NCBI GenBank assembly: GCA_026418695.1
Contig: JAOAAU010000147.1
Span: 1-64,000 of the forward strand
Direction: 5' to 3'
DNA length: 64,000 nucleotides
Source: Clostridia bacterium
Lineage (GTDB): Bacteria; Bacillota; Clostridia; Acetivibrionales; JAFADI01
Part shown: positions 54,931 to 63,574 of the stretch, piece after piece
Layout: every line of letters begins with the position of its first letter
How positions within the stretch are numbered: position 1 is the first letter of the stretch
The notes under the pieces: model-generated
What the model was told of the DNA's origin: nothing
Database searches by the model: none
What the model saw: only the letters and a program-made list of their open reading frames with translations
Position numbers and translations under genes: made by a program

Positions 54931-55519
54931 GGATTGCACACTCCTTTCCAAGGTATCGTACTCTCTCAAACGAACCACTTCCAAAGCTTCCTTTGAGTTC
55001 CTTCTCCAATTCTTTTTTTGCATAATGCAACCGGGATTTTACCGTCCCTTGGAAACATTTCATTACCTCTGCAATTTCTTTAATCGACAGCCCATTATAG
55101 TAATAAAGAATGATGACTGTACGCATCTCCGGCTTCAACCTGCCGATGGCATTTCTTACGAATCGGCTTGCTTCATTGGCTTCTACGACTTCGGTGATAT
55201 CGATCCCGGAATCAACTTGTTCCTTCATACTATCAGACAGGCTGTCTGCTGCTGTTTTCTTTTCTTTTCCTACCATATGCCAGCATTTTCTGATGAGGAT
55301 GCGGTTGAACCAAACCGGAAACACTTCTGGCCTCCGAAGCTTTTTAATATCCCTAAAGCATTCAAAAAAAGCTTCCTGTAGGATATCCTCGGCAACATCC
55401 CTGCGTCCTGAAATAAGATATGCCGTCCAAAGCGCCTTTTTCCCCAGCACTTTGTAGAGCTCGTCAAAAGCATCCTCCTCTTCTTTCTGGCAACGCTGTA
55501 TTAAATCTGCATCAATCAT
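54923..55519 (-). CDS. ECF-type RNA polymerase sigma factor
   Basis: This 198-residue sigma factor has region 2 (about 10-80; AFDELYKVLGKKALWTAYLI and DVAEDILQEAFFECFRDIKK) and region 4 (about 115-170; LKPEMRTVIILYYYNGLSIK, EIAEVMKCFQGTVKSRLHYA). I chose the ATG at 55519 because AAAGGAG lies 8 nt upstream. The 3' end overlaps the anti-sigma gene by 8 nt, so they are coupled. Upstream there is a TGAACC box and a palindrome GGAGTACTCC (55567-55576), perhaps an autoregulated ECF promoter, but the -10 is unclear. Confidence 0.9.
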   Translation of the reverse strand: MIDADLIQRCQKEEEDAFDELYKVLGKKALWTAYLISGRRDVAEDILQEAFFECFRDIKKLRRPEVFPVWFNRILIRKCWHMVGKEKKTAADSLSDSMKEQVDSGIDITEVVEANEASRFVRNAIGRLKPEMRTVIILYYYNGLSIKEIAEVMKCFQGTVKSRLHYAKKELEKELKGSFGSGSFERVRYLGKECAIHE

Positions 55520-55585
55520 CCTCTGACTCCTTTCAAAAGGTGCACCTTTCATAGATATAAGTGGCAGGAGTACTCCAAAAGGTTC

Positions 55586-55622
55586 AAAAAAAGAGAAAAC
55601 GCAGGATTTCTCTTTCCTGCGT
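55586..55622 (-). terminator. intrinsic terminator of the BlaI/GH18-LRR operon
   Basis: ACGCAGGA (55599-55606) pairs with TCCTGCGT (55615-55622) around 8 nt. On the minus strand TTTTCTCTTTTTTT follows. It lies 58 nt past the GH18-LRR stop codon. Confidence 0.8.
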
Positions 55623-55679
55623 ACTCATCGCATGCTATTCTTCAACTTTTACTAAGCCCTCGGTTTTGCACACTTCTTG

Positions 55680-57902
55680 TTATTTTATCGTAAAATCACA
55701 ATCTTTGATCGTGCTGTAAAAACTCTTTACCGGGCTGTAATCGCTGATATTGTTGCCGCCCAAATAAAGTGTTTCCAGTCCCTTCATATCCCGAAGACTT
55801 GAAATATCCTTGATTTTATTATCCGTCATATAAAGTTTTTTCATCTTGGTAAGCTTGCTTAATGCTTTGATATCCTCTATCTGATTCCCGTTCAAAGAAA
55901 GTTCCTTCAATTCTTTGAATCCTTCTATCGTACTGATCTCTCTGATAGAATTTCTCTGCAAATATAAAGTCTCCAGCTTGTTTAAAGCTTTTAAAGAATT
56001 AACCTCTGTGACTTTATTATTGGCCAGACTCAGATACTTCAAGTTGTTCAGCTGACTCAGCGGCTTGATGTCCCCGATCTTGTTTCCTTCCAGACACAGC
56101 TCCTGTAAACTGTTCAAATTGCTTAGGCTCGAGATATCCTGGATTCTATTCAGGCTCAGGTATAACTTGCTCAGTTTTGTCAGGCTGTTCAGCGTACTGA
56201 TACCGGTGATCTGATTCTCCCTCAGATACAGTTCTCTTAGGTCTTTAAGTCCGGATAAAGCGTCTACCTTGGAAACTGCATTCCCGTTTAATGAAAGAAC
56301 CTGCAGCTTTGTTAACCCCTTCAATGGAGCAATGTCGGAAATCTGATTCCTCTGCAGATATAAAGCTTTCAGATTCACCAGGGAGCTTAGCGGACTGATA
56401 TTTGTGATGCCGCTGCTTTGGGCATCCAGGTATTCCAAATTCACAAGATACTTTAAATCGCTAATGTCTGAAACTCCTGCTGGTAGCTTGAACCGGTAGA
56501 TACTTTCCAGTTCGCTCCTATTAATGCTTCCAGAATCCTTGGAAAGCTTGCTTCTTATTGCTTCCTCCAGCTTTTTATCTTTAAACTGCACCATATCACC
56601 CTGTTTTATTCCTGAAGCGCCTTTACTCTTAACTTCCTTCAGAATGTTTTCCCACACATCCAGGTGATAGCTCTTCCCGTTTGTATCATTATAGTCAGGA
56701 ATATTTCCTATACCCCACAAGGAGATTCCACCCAGTTGATAGGTTTTGGCAAGATTGATTTTTGAAGCGATGCTGATGCTGTCTTCATAAACGAGAATAT
56801 TGTATGTCTTATCCTGTTTGTTAAAATACTCAATAAACGGGCTTTGAAGTTCGTTATTGAACCCGCGTCCGATACCAATTCCATTTCCATCCGCATTATC
56901 TATTCTTTTTTTAATCATCGCATAGGTTGGCGTCAGCTTGATATCCTTGCTGACATTTGTATCTTCCAGTTGGTTCCATGCACTCCCATCCGGCAGGTCA
57001 AATCTCCACTGGGCACTGTCAAAGGCAATCTGCAGCCAGACCTTATTCATTTCTGTACTGGAAATACTGTTTTTAACATCTTCCAAAGCCATCCGGACTT
57101 TTCCCGCAGGGGCCGGACTGTCAATTGGCTCCAATGTATTAAAGCCGGTATACATAGCTACTTCACTCTTTTTTAATGCAGTAGAAGGTTCATAATCATG
57201 GGCCATAACGATCATACGGTCAGCTATCTTAACGATTTCCTTATAATCAAAGCCATCGTAATAGATGCGGGGATTGACTGCAACATACAGCATCTTATTG
57301 ATTTTATCCAGTTCTCCGTTCAATTCCTTTAAGAATAGATTAAAGTAGCTGCTGATCGGCTGATTGTTATATAGGATCTTATTTCCCTGATCATCCGTAT
57401 TTCTTAATCCTTCAAAGTCAACCACCACGCCGTCATAATACAGGGATTGATCTTTTCCGATATCCTGTTTCAGAAGATTGATAACCGCCTGTACAGCCTT
57501 CCCTCTGCTGCTTGCATCCGGAAGAATACGCTCTGCGTTATATCCATCTGTAAAAATGTTGATTTGAATGGATTTGCCTTTACTCTTTGCGAACTTGACC
57601 GGTTTTAGATAATCCTCCGGATAGTAAAACATCGTATTGTCATTTCGACCTTTGGTGGTTGTTACCGATTCAAGGTCATTGTAGAAAAGCCTGCCCCATG
57701 CAAAAGTAACGGAATCGAGACGCTCCATATACTTTTCGAGTTCAGGCGAATAGCTTAAGCCTGTAGGATAAAACGCATGCAGTTCCGAGCCGTTTGGTGT
57801 ACCGCCTTGATCTGCACCTTGTGCAAATATGGATCCAATAGATGTGCTGCAAACAAAAATACTGATGAATATGTAAAGTAACACCCTCAATTTCTTATTC
57901 AT
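55680..57902 (-). CDS. secreted GH18-like protein fused to leucine-rich repeats
   Basis: This protein of 740 residues begins with a signal peptide (MNKKLRVLLYIFISIFVCST, ending near AQG). A glycoside hydrolase 18-type barrel (about 40-425) contains DGVVVDFEG, the DxxxDxE-type catalytic motif (Asp157, Asp162 and Glu164 from the ATG at 57902), and the family's late GGISLWGIGN strand. From about 477 to the end there are roughly eleven 22-residue leucine-rich repeats of the bacterial internalin/SDS22 type (LYLQRNQISDIAPLKGLTKL). GH18 proteins of this YdhD/SleL-like class cut peptidoglycan or chitin-like glycans. It starts 1 nt after the blaI-type gene and is surely co-transcribed. Confidence 0.88.
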   Translation of the reverse strand: MNKKLRVLLYIFISIFVCSTSIGSIFAQGADQGGTPNGSELHAFYPTGLSYSPELEKYMERLDSVTFAWGRLFYNDLESVTTTKGRNDNTMFYYPEDYLKPVKFAKSKGKSIQINIFTDGYNAERILPDASSRGKAVQAVINLLKQDIGKDQSLYYDGVVVDFEGLRNTDDQGNKILYNNQPISSYFNLFLKELNGELDKINKMLYVAVNPRIYYDGFDYKEIVKIADRMIVMAHDYEPSTALKKSEVAMYTGFNTLEPIDSPAPAGKVRMALEDVKNSISSTEMNKVWLQIAFDSAQWRFDLPDGSAWNQLEDTNVSKDIKLTPTYAMIKKRIDNADGNGIGIGRGFNNELQSPFIEYFNKQDKTYNILVYEDSISIASKINLAKTYQLGGISLWGIGNIPDYNDTNGKSYHLDVWENILKEVKSKGASGIKQGDMVQFKDKKLEEAIRSKLSKDSGSINRSELESIYRFKLPAGVSDISDLKYLVNLEYLDAQSSGITNISPLSSLVNLKALYLQRNQISDIAPLKGLTKLQVLSLNGNAVSKVDALSGLKDLRELYLRENQITGISTLNSLTKLSKLYLSLNRIQDISSLSNLNSLQELCLEGNKIGDIKPLSQLNNLKYLSLANNKVTEVNSLKALNKLETLYLQRNSIREISTIEGFKELKELSLNGNQIEDIKALSKLTKMKKLYMTDNKIKDISSLRDMKGLETLYLGGNNISDYSPVKSFYSTIKDCDFTIK

Positions 57903-57903
57903 T

Positions 57904-58290
57904 TCAATCCCCCTCTTCCTCACTCTTACTGTCTAAAATCTGTTTAAGCTCTTCGATTTCGGCTTTGGATAATTTCCGGTCTTCAATGAATTTGGCAACC
58001 ATCACATTCAAAGCGCCATCATAAATCCGATCCAGGAACGATTGACTTTCCGCTTTCACACACTCGTCTTCGGAAACAATAGGATAATATAGATAGCTGC
58101 GGCCATCCTTTTCAAAGTCCACTGCTTTTTTATTGACCAGCCTGTTAATTAAAGTCTTTACGGTTTTTGGCTTCCAGTTGGCGACACCTTCAAGTCTATC
58201 GATGACCACACTGGCTGAAATAGGAGATTGGGTCCAGAGAATTTTCATGACCTGCCACTCCGTATCTGAGATTCTTGGTACTTTCGACAT
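57904..58290 (-). CDS. BlaI/MecI family transcriptional repressor
   Basis: This 128-residue winged-helix repressor has an N-terminal DNA-binding domain (about 1-75; ISDTEWQVMKILWTQSPISA, WKPKTVKTLINRLVNKKAV) and a C-terminal dimerisation helix region. Relatives are normally inactivated by the membrane protease BlaR1/MecR1, usually encoded next door. Here no M56 peptidase gene is present; its partner is the GH18-LRR gene beginning 1 nt downstream. I chose the ATG at 58290, with GGGGGT upstream. It is divergent from a two-component system. Confidence 0.9.
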   Translation of the reverse strand: MSKVPRISDTEWQVMKILWTQSPISASVVIDRLEGVANWKPKTVKTLINRLVNKKAVDFEKDGRSYLYYPIVSEDECVKAESQSFLDRIYDGALNVMVAKFIEDRKLSKAEIEELKQILDSKSEEEGD

Positions 58291-58456
58291 CACGACCCCC
58301 ATCGATTTCACTTGTAATCTTTAGCCTATTCATAGTATAAATACCAAAAATAGGTTTGTCAAGCTCATCAATTTAAGAATTTTGTAAGAATTTCATCCAC
58401 AAATTTGTAAAAAAGCTTATATACAATAAACCTGTGTTTAGAAAGGAGGACACAAA

Positions 58457-58465
58457 ATGATATAA
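58457..58465 (+). other. minimal leader frame ATG-ATA-TAA after a strong ribosome binding site
   Basis: AAAGGAGG (58442-58449) is followed at ideal distance by ATG ATA TAA. The stop overlaps another ATG at 58465 (TAATG) in the frame of the response regulator. A second site AAAGGATGAGG then precedes the ATG at 58489. The arrangement could tune translation of the regulator, or be chance. Confidence 0.35.
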
Positions 58466-58488
58466 TGTTTCCAGAAAGGATGAGGTTA

Positions 58489-59181
58489 ATGTCAAAATAC
58501 AATGTACTGGTAGTCGATGATGAGGACGAAATCCGCGAGGCCATTGAAGTTTATCTTCGAAATGAAGACATCAAAGTAATAAAGGCTAAGGATGGCATCG
58601 ATGCTCTGAATGTTCTGGAGGAAGAGGACATCCACCTTATACTCATGGATATTATGATGCCTAGAATGGATGGAATCAAAGCTACCTTCAAAATCAGGGA
58701 AACACGGAATATCCCCATCATCATCCTTTCCGCAAAATCAGAAGATACCGACAAGATTCTAGGGCTGAATATCGGGGCCGATGACTATATTACCAAACCC
58801 TTCAACCCATTGGAACTTGCAGCCAGGGTCAAATCTCAGCTTAGGAGATATATCAGCCTCGGGAATTATAAAGCAACGGAAGATGAAATCAGCGTCAGGG
58901 GCCTGATTCTGAACAAAAGTGCGAAAACTGTTTCTGTGGATGGTGAAGAACTTAAACTAACCGCACTGGAATATAAGATTCTTGAGCTTCTCATGGAGAA
59001 CTGCGGCCGGATATTTTCTATGGAAGAGATCTATGAAAGAGTGTGGAAGGAACCCAGCTATAATGTGGAGAACACGGTAGCCGTTCATATCCGGAGGATC
59101 CGGGAAAAAATCGAGATCAACCCAAAGGAACCAAAATATCTAAAGGTGGTGTGGGGCATTGGATATAAAATTGAAAAATAA
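58489..59181 (+). CDS. OmpR-type response regulator
   Basis: This 230-residue protein has a receiver domain (1-118; Asp54 in LILMDIMMPRMDG, Lys in YITKPFNPLEL) and a winged-helix DNA-binding domain (about 130-230; ELKLTALEYKILELLMENCG, NTVAVHIRRIREKIE). The ATG at 58489 gives the standard family N-terminus MSKYNVLVVDDED and follows AAAGGA by 8 nt; in-frame ATGs at 58465 and 58480 are less likely. It overlaps the kinase gene. It is closely similar to the regulator at 62877-63566. Confidence 0.92.
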   Translation: MSKYNVLVVDDEDEIREAIEVYLRNEDIKVIKAKDGIDALNVLEEEDIHLILMDIMMPRMDGIKATFKIRETRNIPIIILSAKSEDTDKILGLNIGADDYITKPFNPLELAARVKSQLRRYISLGNYKATEDEISVRGLILNKSAKTVSVDGEELKLTALEYKILELLMENCGRIFSMEEIYERVWKEPSYNVENTVAVHIRRIREKIEINPKEPKYLKVVWGIGYKIEK

Positions 59182-61348
59182 AACAATACATAATATGGCC
59201 TTCGTATTGGCAATGTACTTGTTCAGCTTCTCCGTAATCAGTATCGGGAACATCGTTAGAAACAGCGATTATTTTACCAGCAGCTATTACTTCATAAGCG
59301 AAGGCTTTGAAGCTGAACTAAATAATTATTTTAACGATATAAGAGTCCTTTATACCGATTACCTGGACTATAATACAGCATCAGATGATGATAAAGCAAC
59401 AGAATCTGCCATTGCCGAACTAAAAAGCAAGAATGATTCTGAAGTTCAGCGTTTGGAAGATATCATCCGGGAAAATTCCGAGTACAGCATTCATCAGGCA
59501 AACGCTGCCGGCAATAAGGATCTGGCTGAGAAGCTGACTAAAGAAAGGGATCAGAAGATTGAAAAGATCAGAAAAGAATATTCCAAAACCATCGATGAAA
59601 TCAAAGCGGAGATTATTTCAATCAAAGACAACACTTATAATATGCTGAAGGATCGTATCGCTTCCCGGGAGGATATTAAGTACTATATTAAAAATAAAAA
59701 CGGAGAAGTTTTTTCAAACTTATTCGATCCTAAGAGCATTAACGAATATATAAAGAATCAAACATTATTCAGCATTGAGTTTCCGCAGCGGTACGACGAC
59801 AAAGTAAAGTATGAAACCGTCAACGAGTTTTTCTGGCAAACCATGACTATCGGTTATGTCGCCATCCCCAAAGACCTTAATAAGGCCAGCAACATCTATG
59901 TAAACTATCATCGCTTTGAGGAAATCCGATCACAATTGATCATTGAACTCATTCTGGCAATCCTTTTTTCCCTGGCTGCAGTCTTGCTATTGCTTTATTT
60001 AAGAAAAGAAAGAAATGCTGACCCAAACAACTTGCAGTATACACTTATTGAGTTCTATGGAAAGATTCCTCTGGATATTCGGGCCTTAATTCTGATCACT
60101 GCTTTACCATTTGCGTACCTGATATTTGGAGTTGAATTTTTCTTATCCCGTTCATTCGGTATCGGTCACCTTGTTATTCTAACTTTGGTTGCCCTATATA
60201 TCAGCTATCTATATCTCAGTCTTCAATGGACTTTGACTTTTATCAAGGGAAAAGGCAGTCTTCAGGATCAATGGCATGGATGTTCCTTATATTACTTGCT
60301 TAAGCTTCTCCGGGATAGCCTAGCCTTTAAGGGACTTGTTTTTAAAATGGTATTGGTACTTTTGCCCACTGTTGCTTACGGGGGATTTTTAGGACTGGCA
60401 ATGTCCGCTCACGCCAACAATGCTCAAAACGTAATCCCTCTTGTTGTCTTGGCAACAGTTATATACTTTTTTATTGCCCCTGTATATCTGCTGACCAAGC
60501 TTCGTCAATACAATCAGATCGTTATAGGAACTGCCGAAATCGTTTCAGGCAATTTCAACATGCCCATCGAAAGCAAGGGAAAAGGAAGCCTTGCACAGCT
60601 GGGAAACAACATCAACAATATGAAGGCTGGCGTAAAGAAAGCTTTAGAGGACCATATCAAAAGTGAACGGTTGAAAACTGAGCTCATCACCAATGTGTCC
60701 CATGATTTAAAAACACCTTTGACTTCCATCATCAACTATGTAGATTTTCTCAAAAGAGAAAACCTGACCAAGGAAGAATATGAGAATTATGTCTCCATTC
60801 TTGAGAAAAAGGCTCAGAGAATGAAGCTCCTCATTGAAGATCTCTTTGAGGCATCCAAGCTTTCCAGCGGCACAGTAGAGCTTAGTTTGGAGAGAATCGA
60901 TGTGGCAGCGCTCTTGTATCAGGCCTTGGGGGAGTTTGACGAGAGAATCAAAAGCTCCTCCCTGACGTTTAAGGTAAATGCCGTGAAGCAAAAGATTTAT
61001 GCTGATCTGGACGGCAGAAAGACATGGCGGGTGTTTGAGAATCTCATCGGCAATATCCTCAAATACTCCCTACCTAACACGAGAGTCTACATTGACCTTG
61101 AAGAGGTTCAGAACAAAGCCGTCCTTACCATGAAAAACATATCGGCTTATGAACTGGCCTTTGATCCGAATGAGTTATTCGAACGTTTCAAGCGGGGGGA
61201 TGAATCCAGAAACACTGAAGGTTCCGGTTTGGGGCTTACCATTGCTAAAAGTATCGTTGAACTCCAGGGTGGTAATCTCTCCATCGATATCGATGGGGAT
61301 CTTTTCAAAGTCACTGTTGAATTCACAATGGCAGACGTCAACACTTAG
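59159..61348 (+). CDS. large sensor histidine kinase
   Basis: This 729-residue protein has a membrane helix at about 13-33, then an extracellular region (about 35-255) with a charged, probably coiled-coil stretch (about 80-165, rich in Lys and Glu), then a block of five or six hydrophobic segments (about 260-455). The kinase core follows, with phospho-acceptor His515 in NVSHDLKTPLTSI and a HATPase domain ending GSGLGLTIAKSIVELQGG. The TTG start at 59159 has AAAGGTGG 9 nt upstream and overlaps the regulator gene by 23 nt. The many-helix input module is unusual compared with the kinase at 61532-62887. Confidence 0.9.
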   Translation: MDIKLKNKTIHNMAFVLAMYLFSFSVISIGNIVRNSDYFTSSYYFISEGFEAELNNYFNDIRVLYTDYLDYNTASDDDKATESAIAELKSKNDSEVQRLEDIIRENSEYSIHQANAAGNKDLAEKLTKERDQKIEKIRKEYSKTIDEIKAEIISIKDNTYNMLKDRIASREDIKYYIKNKNGEVFSNLFDPKSINEYIKNQTLFSIEFPQRYDDKVKYETVNEFFWQTMTIGYVAIPKDLNKASNIYVNYHRFEEIRSQLIIELILAILFSLAAVLLLLYLRKERNADPNNLQYTLIEFYGKIPLDIRALILITALPFAYLIFGVEFFLSRSFGIGHLVILTLVALYISYLYLSLQWTLTFIKGKGSLQDQWHGCSLYYLLKLLRDSLAFKGLVFKMVLVLLPTVAYGGFLGLAMSAHANNAQNVIPLVVLATVIYFFIAPVYLLTKLRQYNQIVIGTAEIVSGNFNMPIESKGKGSLAQLGNNINNMKAGVKKALEDHIKSERLKTELITNVSHDLKTPLTSIINYVDFLKRENLTKEEYENYVSILEKKAQRMKLLIEDLFEASKLSSGTVELSLERIDVAALLYQALGEFDERIKSSSLTFKVNAVKQKIYADLDGRKTWRVFENLIGNILKYSLPNTRVYIDLEEVQNKAVLTMKNISAYELAFDPNELFERFKRGDESRNTEGSGLGLTIAKSIVELQGGNLSIDIDGDLFKVTVEFTMADVNT

Positions 61349-61377
61349 TCATATTAGCGCTCTTCCTCATTTAAATA

Positions 61378-61431
61378 AAAACGGTTCTTTCAGCAGCATA
61401 TAAATATCGAAGCCGCCGAAAGAACCGTTTT
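61378..61431. terminator. bidirectional intrinsic terminator between convergent kinase genes
   Basis: 14-bp perfect arms AAAACGGTTCTTTC (61378-61391) and GAAAGAACCGTTTT (61418-61431) with a 26-nt loop. T-rich sequence follows on both strands. It lies 29 nt past the plus-strand kinase gene. Confidence 0.75.
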
Positions 61432-61470
61432 TATGGAGCAACAAAAATTCTCTGAATATGACTTAATCTT

Positions 61471-61533
61471 AGGGGACAGTTCTGCACAAATGTACTTTTA
61501 TCCGAAAGTAGCATTTGTGCAGAACTGTCCCCT
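61471..61533. repeat. REP-like palindrome
   Basis: Arms starting AGGGGACAGTTCTGCACAAA (61471) and ending in its reverse complement (61533) pair over 28 positions with one bulged C. The last base falls inside the TAG stop codon of the minus-strand kinase gene. It sits in the gap between convergent genes, like the copy at 25459. Confidence 0.85.
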
Positions 61534-62887
61534 ATAACGCAACTTTAAAACAGATGCCTTCCGGATCGCATTCAACCCATATCTCGCCCCCATGGAGTTC
61601 AACAATACTCTTTGCGATTGAAAGTCCAATTCCGGTCCCTCCTGTTTCTGAATTTCTTGCTTCATCCGTCCTGTAAAACCTTTCAAACACCATATCCTGC
61701 TCTTCCTGACTCAGAGTTCTTCCCTTGTTATAAATGCTCACGATTGTACGATCTCTATCACAGAAGATGCTTACATCTACATTTCCAGGCTTTTCACTGT
61801 ACTTAATCGCATTGTTTAGAATATTTTCAAACACTCTTACCAGTTTTTCCGCGTCCACTTGAACTAAAATCTCCTGATCAGGAGCGCCATAAGCTATGGA
61901 AGTATCATTCAAAGATGCGACCGGCATCAACCCTTCCACGACCTGGCGCACAAGCTCATTCATCGACACCTGTGCTTTTTGAAGGCTCACATCACAGTTA
62001 GTCAGGGCAGTATATTCAAACAGATCCTGGATCATCAGCCCCAGTCTTTGCGCTTTTTCATCAATAATACGAATATAATCCTTAATTTCATCTTCTCCTG
62101 TATATTTTTCTTTTAACAATTGAGTATATCCCATAATGGAAGTCAGCGGTGTTCTGAGATCATGCGACATATTCACGATCAACTCGGTTTTCATTTTTTC
62201 TGCCTGAGCCTCTTTTTGTTTTCTGGTATTCAATTCTCCTGTCATCAGGTTGATATTCTCTGCAAGCAGTGTCAGCTCATCTTTCCCTTTGATTTTAACC
62301 TTGTAGCTTAAATTCCCTTTGGAGATCTCTACAAGAGAGTTTGCCAAAACCTTAATATAATTCACCCTACTGTAAGTCAGTAAAAAGAAAGTAATGATAA
62401 ATACAATAATTCCTATGAACCCTAGTCGGTTTACATCTTCCTTAATGATTGTTCCCGAAAATACAACCTGGTTGCCGTCCGGAAGCGATTCGACCTTACT
62501 GTATCGGATTCTATTCCCTTGATATTCGTAATTATCCTGACCCCTTTTAATCAAATCAAGATCGAGTTTGGTTAAGGGGTTTTGATAAGGCTTTAGAAAT
62601 ACTATCCCGTTTTTGTCTGCTATAAATGTTTCAATCTGGGCATTGTTCCTTGTAAAATTATCATTGATGATTTTTTGAAGCTTTTCCTGATTGGGATAAT
62701 TCGCCGTGATTTCTTCCACAATCGGCCGGCACGCTCTTTTAAAGCCTTCAATTTCAGGGGAATAATCCGTTCTGTTGTTCCGGATAATTCCGTTGATTGT
62801 CATGAAGGCGATGAGTCCAGCCAATAGGGAGATTAAAAATGCAGCAATAAATTTCGCCCTGATCCCAAAAACAAATTTACTTTTCAA
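61532..62887 (-). CDS. sensor histidine kinase with HAMP domain
   Basis: This 451-residue protein has a membrane helix at about 10-32, an extracellular sensor (about 35-155), a second helix (about 158-180), HAMP (about 180-232; ANSLVEISKGNLSYKVKIKG), His242 in NMSHDLRTPLTSI and a HATPase domain (NNAIKYS, GTGIGLSIAKSIVELHGG). The start is a TTG that overlaps the response-regulator gene by 11 nt, the same arrangement as the convergent system at 58489-61348. The signal is unknown. Confidence 0.92.
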   Translation of the reverse strand: MKSKFVFGIRAKFIAAFLISLLAGLIAFMTINGIIRNNRTDYSPEIEGFKRACRPIVEEITANYPNQEKLQKIINDNFTRNNAQIETFIADKNGIVFLKPYQNPLTKLDLDLIKRGQDNYEYQGNRIRYSKVESLPDGNQVVFSGTIIKEDVNRLGFIGIIVFIITFFLLTYSRVNYIKVLANSLVEISKGNLSYKVKIKGKDELTLLAENINLMTGELNTRKQKEAQAEKMKTELIVNMSHDLRTPLTSIMGYTQLLKEKYTGEDEIKDYIRIIDEKAQRLGLMIQDLFEYTALTNCDVSLQKAQVSMNELVRQVVEGLMPVASLNDTSIAYGAPDQEILVQVDAEKLVRVFENILNNAIKYSEKPGNVDVSIFCDRDRTIVSIYNKGRTLSQEEQDMVFERFYRTDEARNSETGGTGIGLSIAKSIVELHGGEIWVECDPEGICFKVAL

Positions 62888-63566
62888 TTTTATACCCCAC
62901 TCCCCATATGGTTTTGATATATCTGGGGTTCTTCAAGGTATCTCCAAGTTTTTCTCTAAGGTTCTTAATGTGTGTCATGATGGTAGAATCCGATTCGAAA
63001 AACTCTTCGTTCCAAACGCTTTCATAAATCTTTCTGCTGCTGAAAACAATTCCTCTATTCTTTGCCAAAAGCCCTAATATTTCAAACTCTTTATGGGTTA
63101 ACGGGATTTCATTTCCATCCAAGGTTACCTGATGGGTCTGGGTATTGATAGTCAAACCGTTAATGACAATCTCCGAGTTTACGGAAACCACATTATTTTT
63201 AAGATACCTCTTCAGTAATGCTTTTACCCTTACAATCACTTCCAAGGGATTAAAAGGCTTGGCTACATAATCATCGGCTCCAGTCATAATGCCCTGAATT
63301 CGATCTGTAGACTCTCCTTTTGCTGAAAGCATCAGAATAGGGACATCCCAAGTCTCTCGTATTTTTGCACACACCTTAATCCCATCCATTCCCGGAAGCA
63401 TGATATCCAGGATCACCAACTGAATCGGGTGCTGCTTCAATATATCCAAAGCTTCCATTCCATCTTTGGCCTTAAGTACCTCATAGCCCTCATTTTTAAG
63501 ATAAATCTCAATCAGGTCCCGGATGTCCTTCTCATCATCTACGACCAATACGCTAATTTTCTCCAT
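62877..63566 (-). CDS. OmpR-type response regulator
   Basis: This 229-residue protein has a receiver (Asp54 in LVILDIMLPGMDG; Lys in YVAKPFNPLEV) and a winged helix (about 130-229; EIPLTHKEFEILGLLAKNRG, DSTIMTHIKNLREKLGD). It ends GVGYKIEK like its paralogue across the intergenic gap (GIGYKIEK). It overlaps the kinase gene downstream, and a membrane-protein gene ends 8 nt upstream, so all three may be co-transcribed. Confidence 0.93.
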   Translation of the reverse strand: MEKISVLVVDDEKDIRDLIEIYLKNEGYEVLKAKDGMEALDILKQHPIQLVILDIMLPGMDGIKVCAKIRETWDVPILMLSAKGESTDRIQGIMTGADDYVAKPFNPLEVIVRVKALLKRYLKNNVVSVNSEIVINGLTINTQTHQVTLDGNEIPLTHKEFEILGLLAKNRGIVFSSRKIYESVWNEEFFESDSTIMTHIKNLREKLGDTLKNPRYIKTIWGVGYKIEK

Positions 63567-63574
63567 GGTTCCCC

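Noticed and set aside
55740-56460. regularly spaced DNA repeats that could suggest a CRISPR array
   Set aside because: They are the 66-bp codon periods of the leucine-rich repeats, which are diverged and in frame, with no conserved repeat/spacer pattern.
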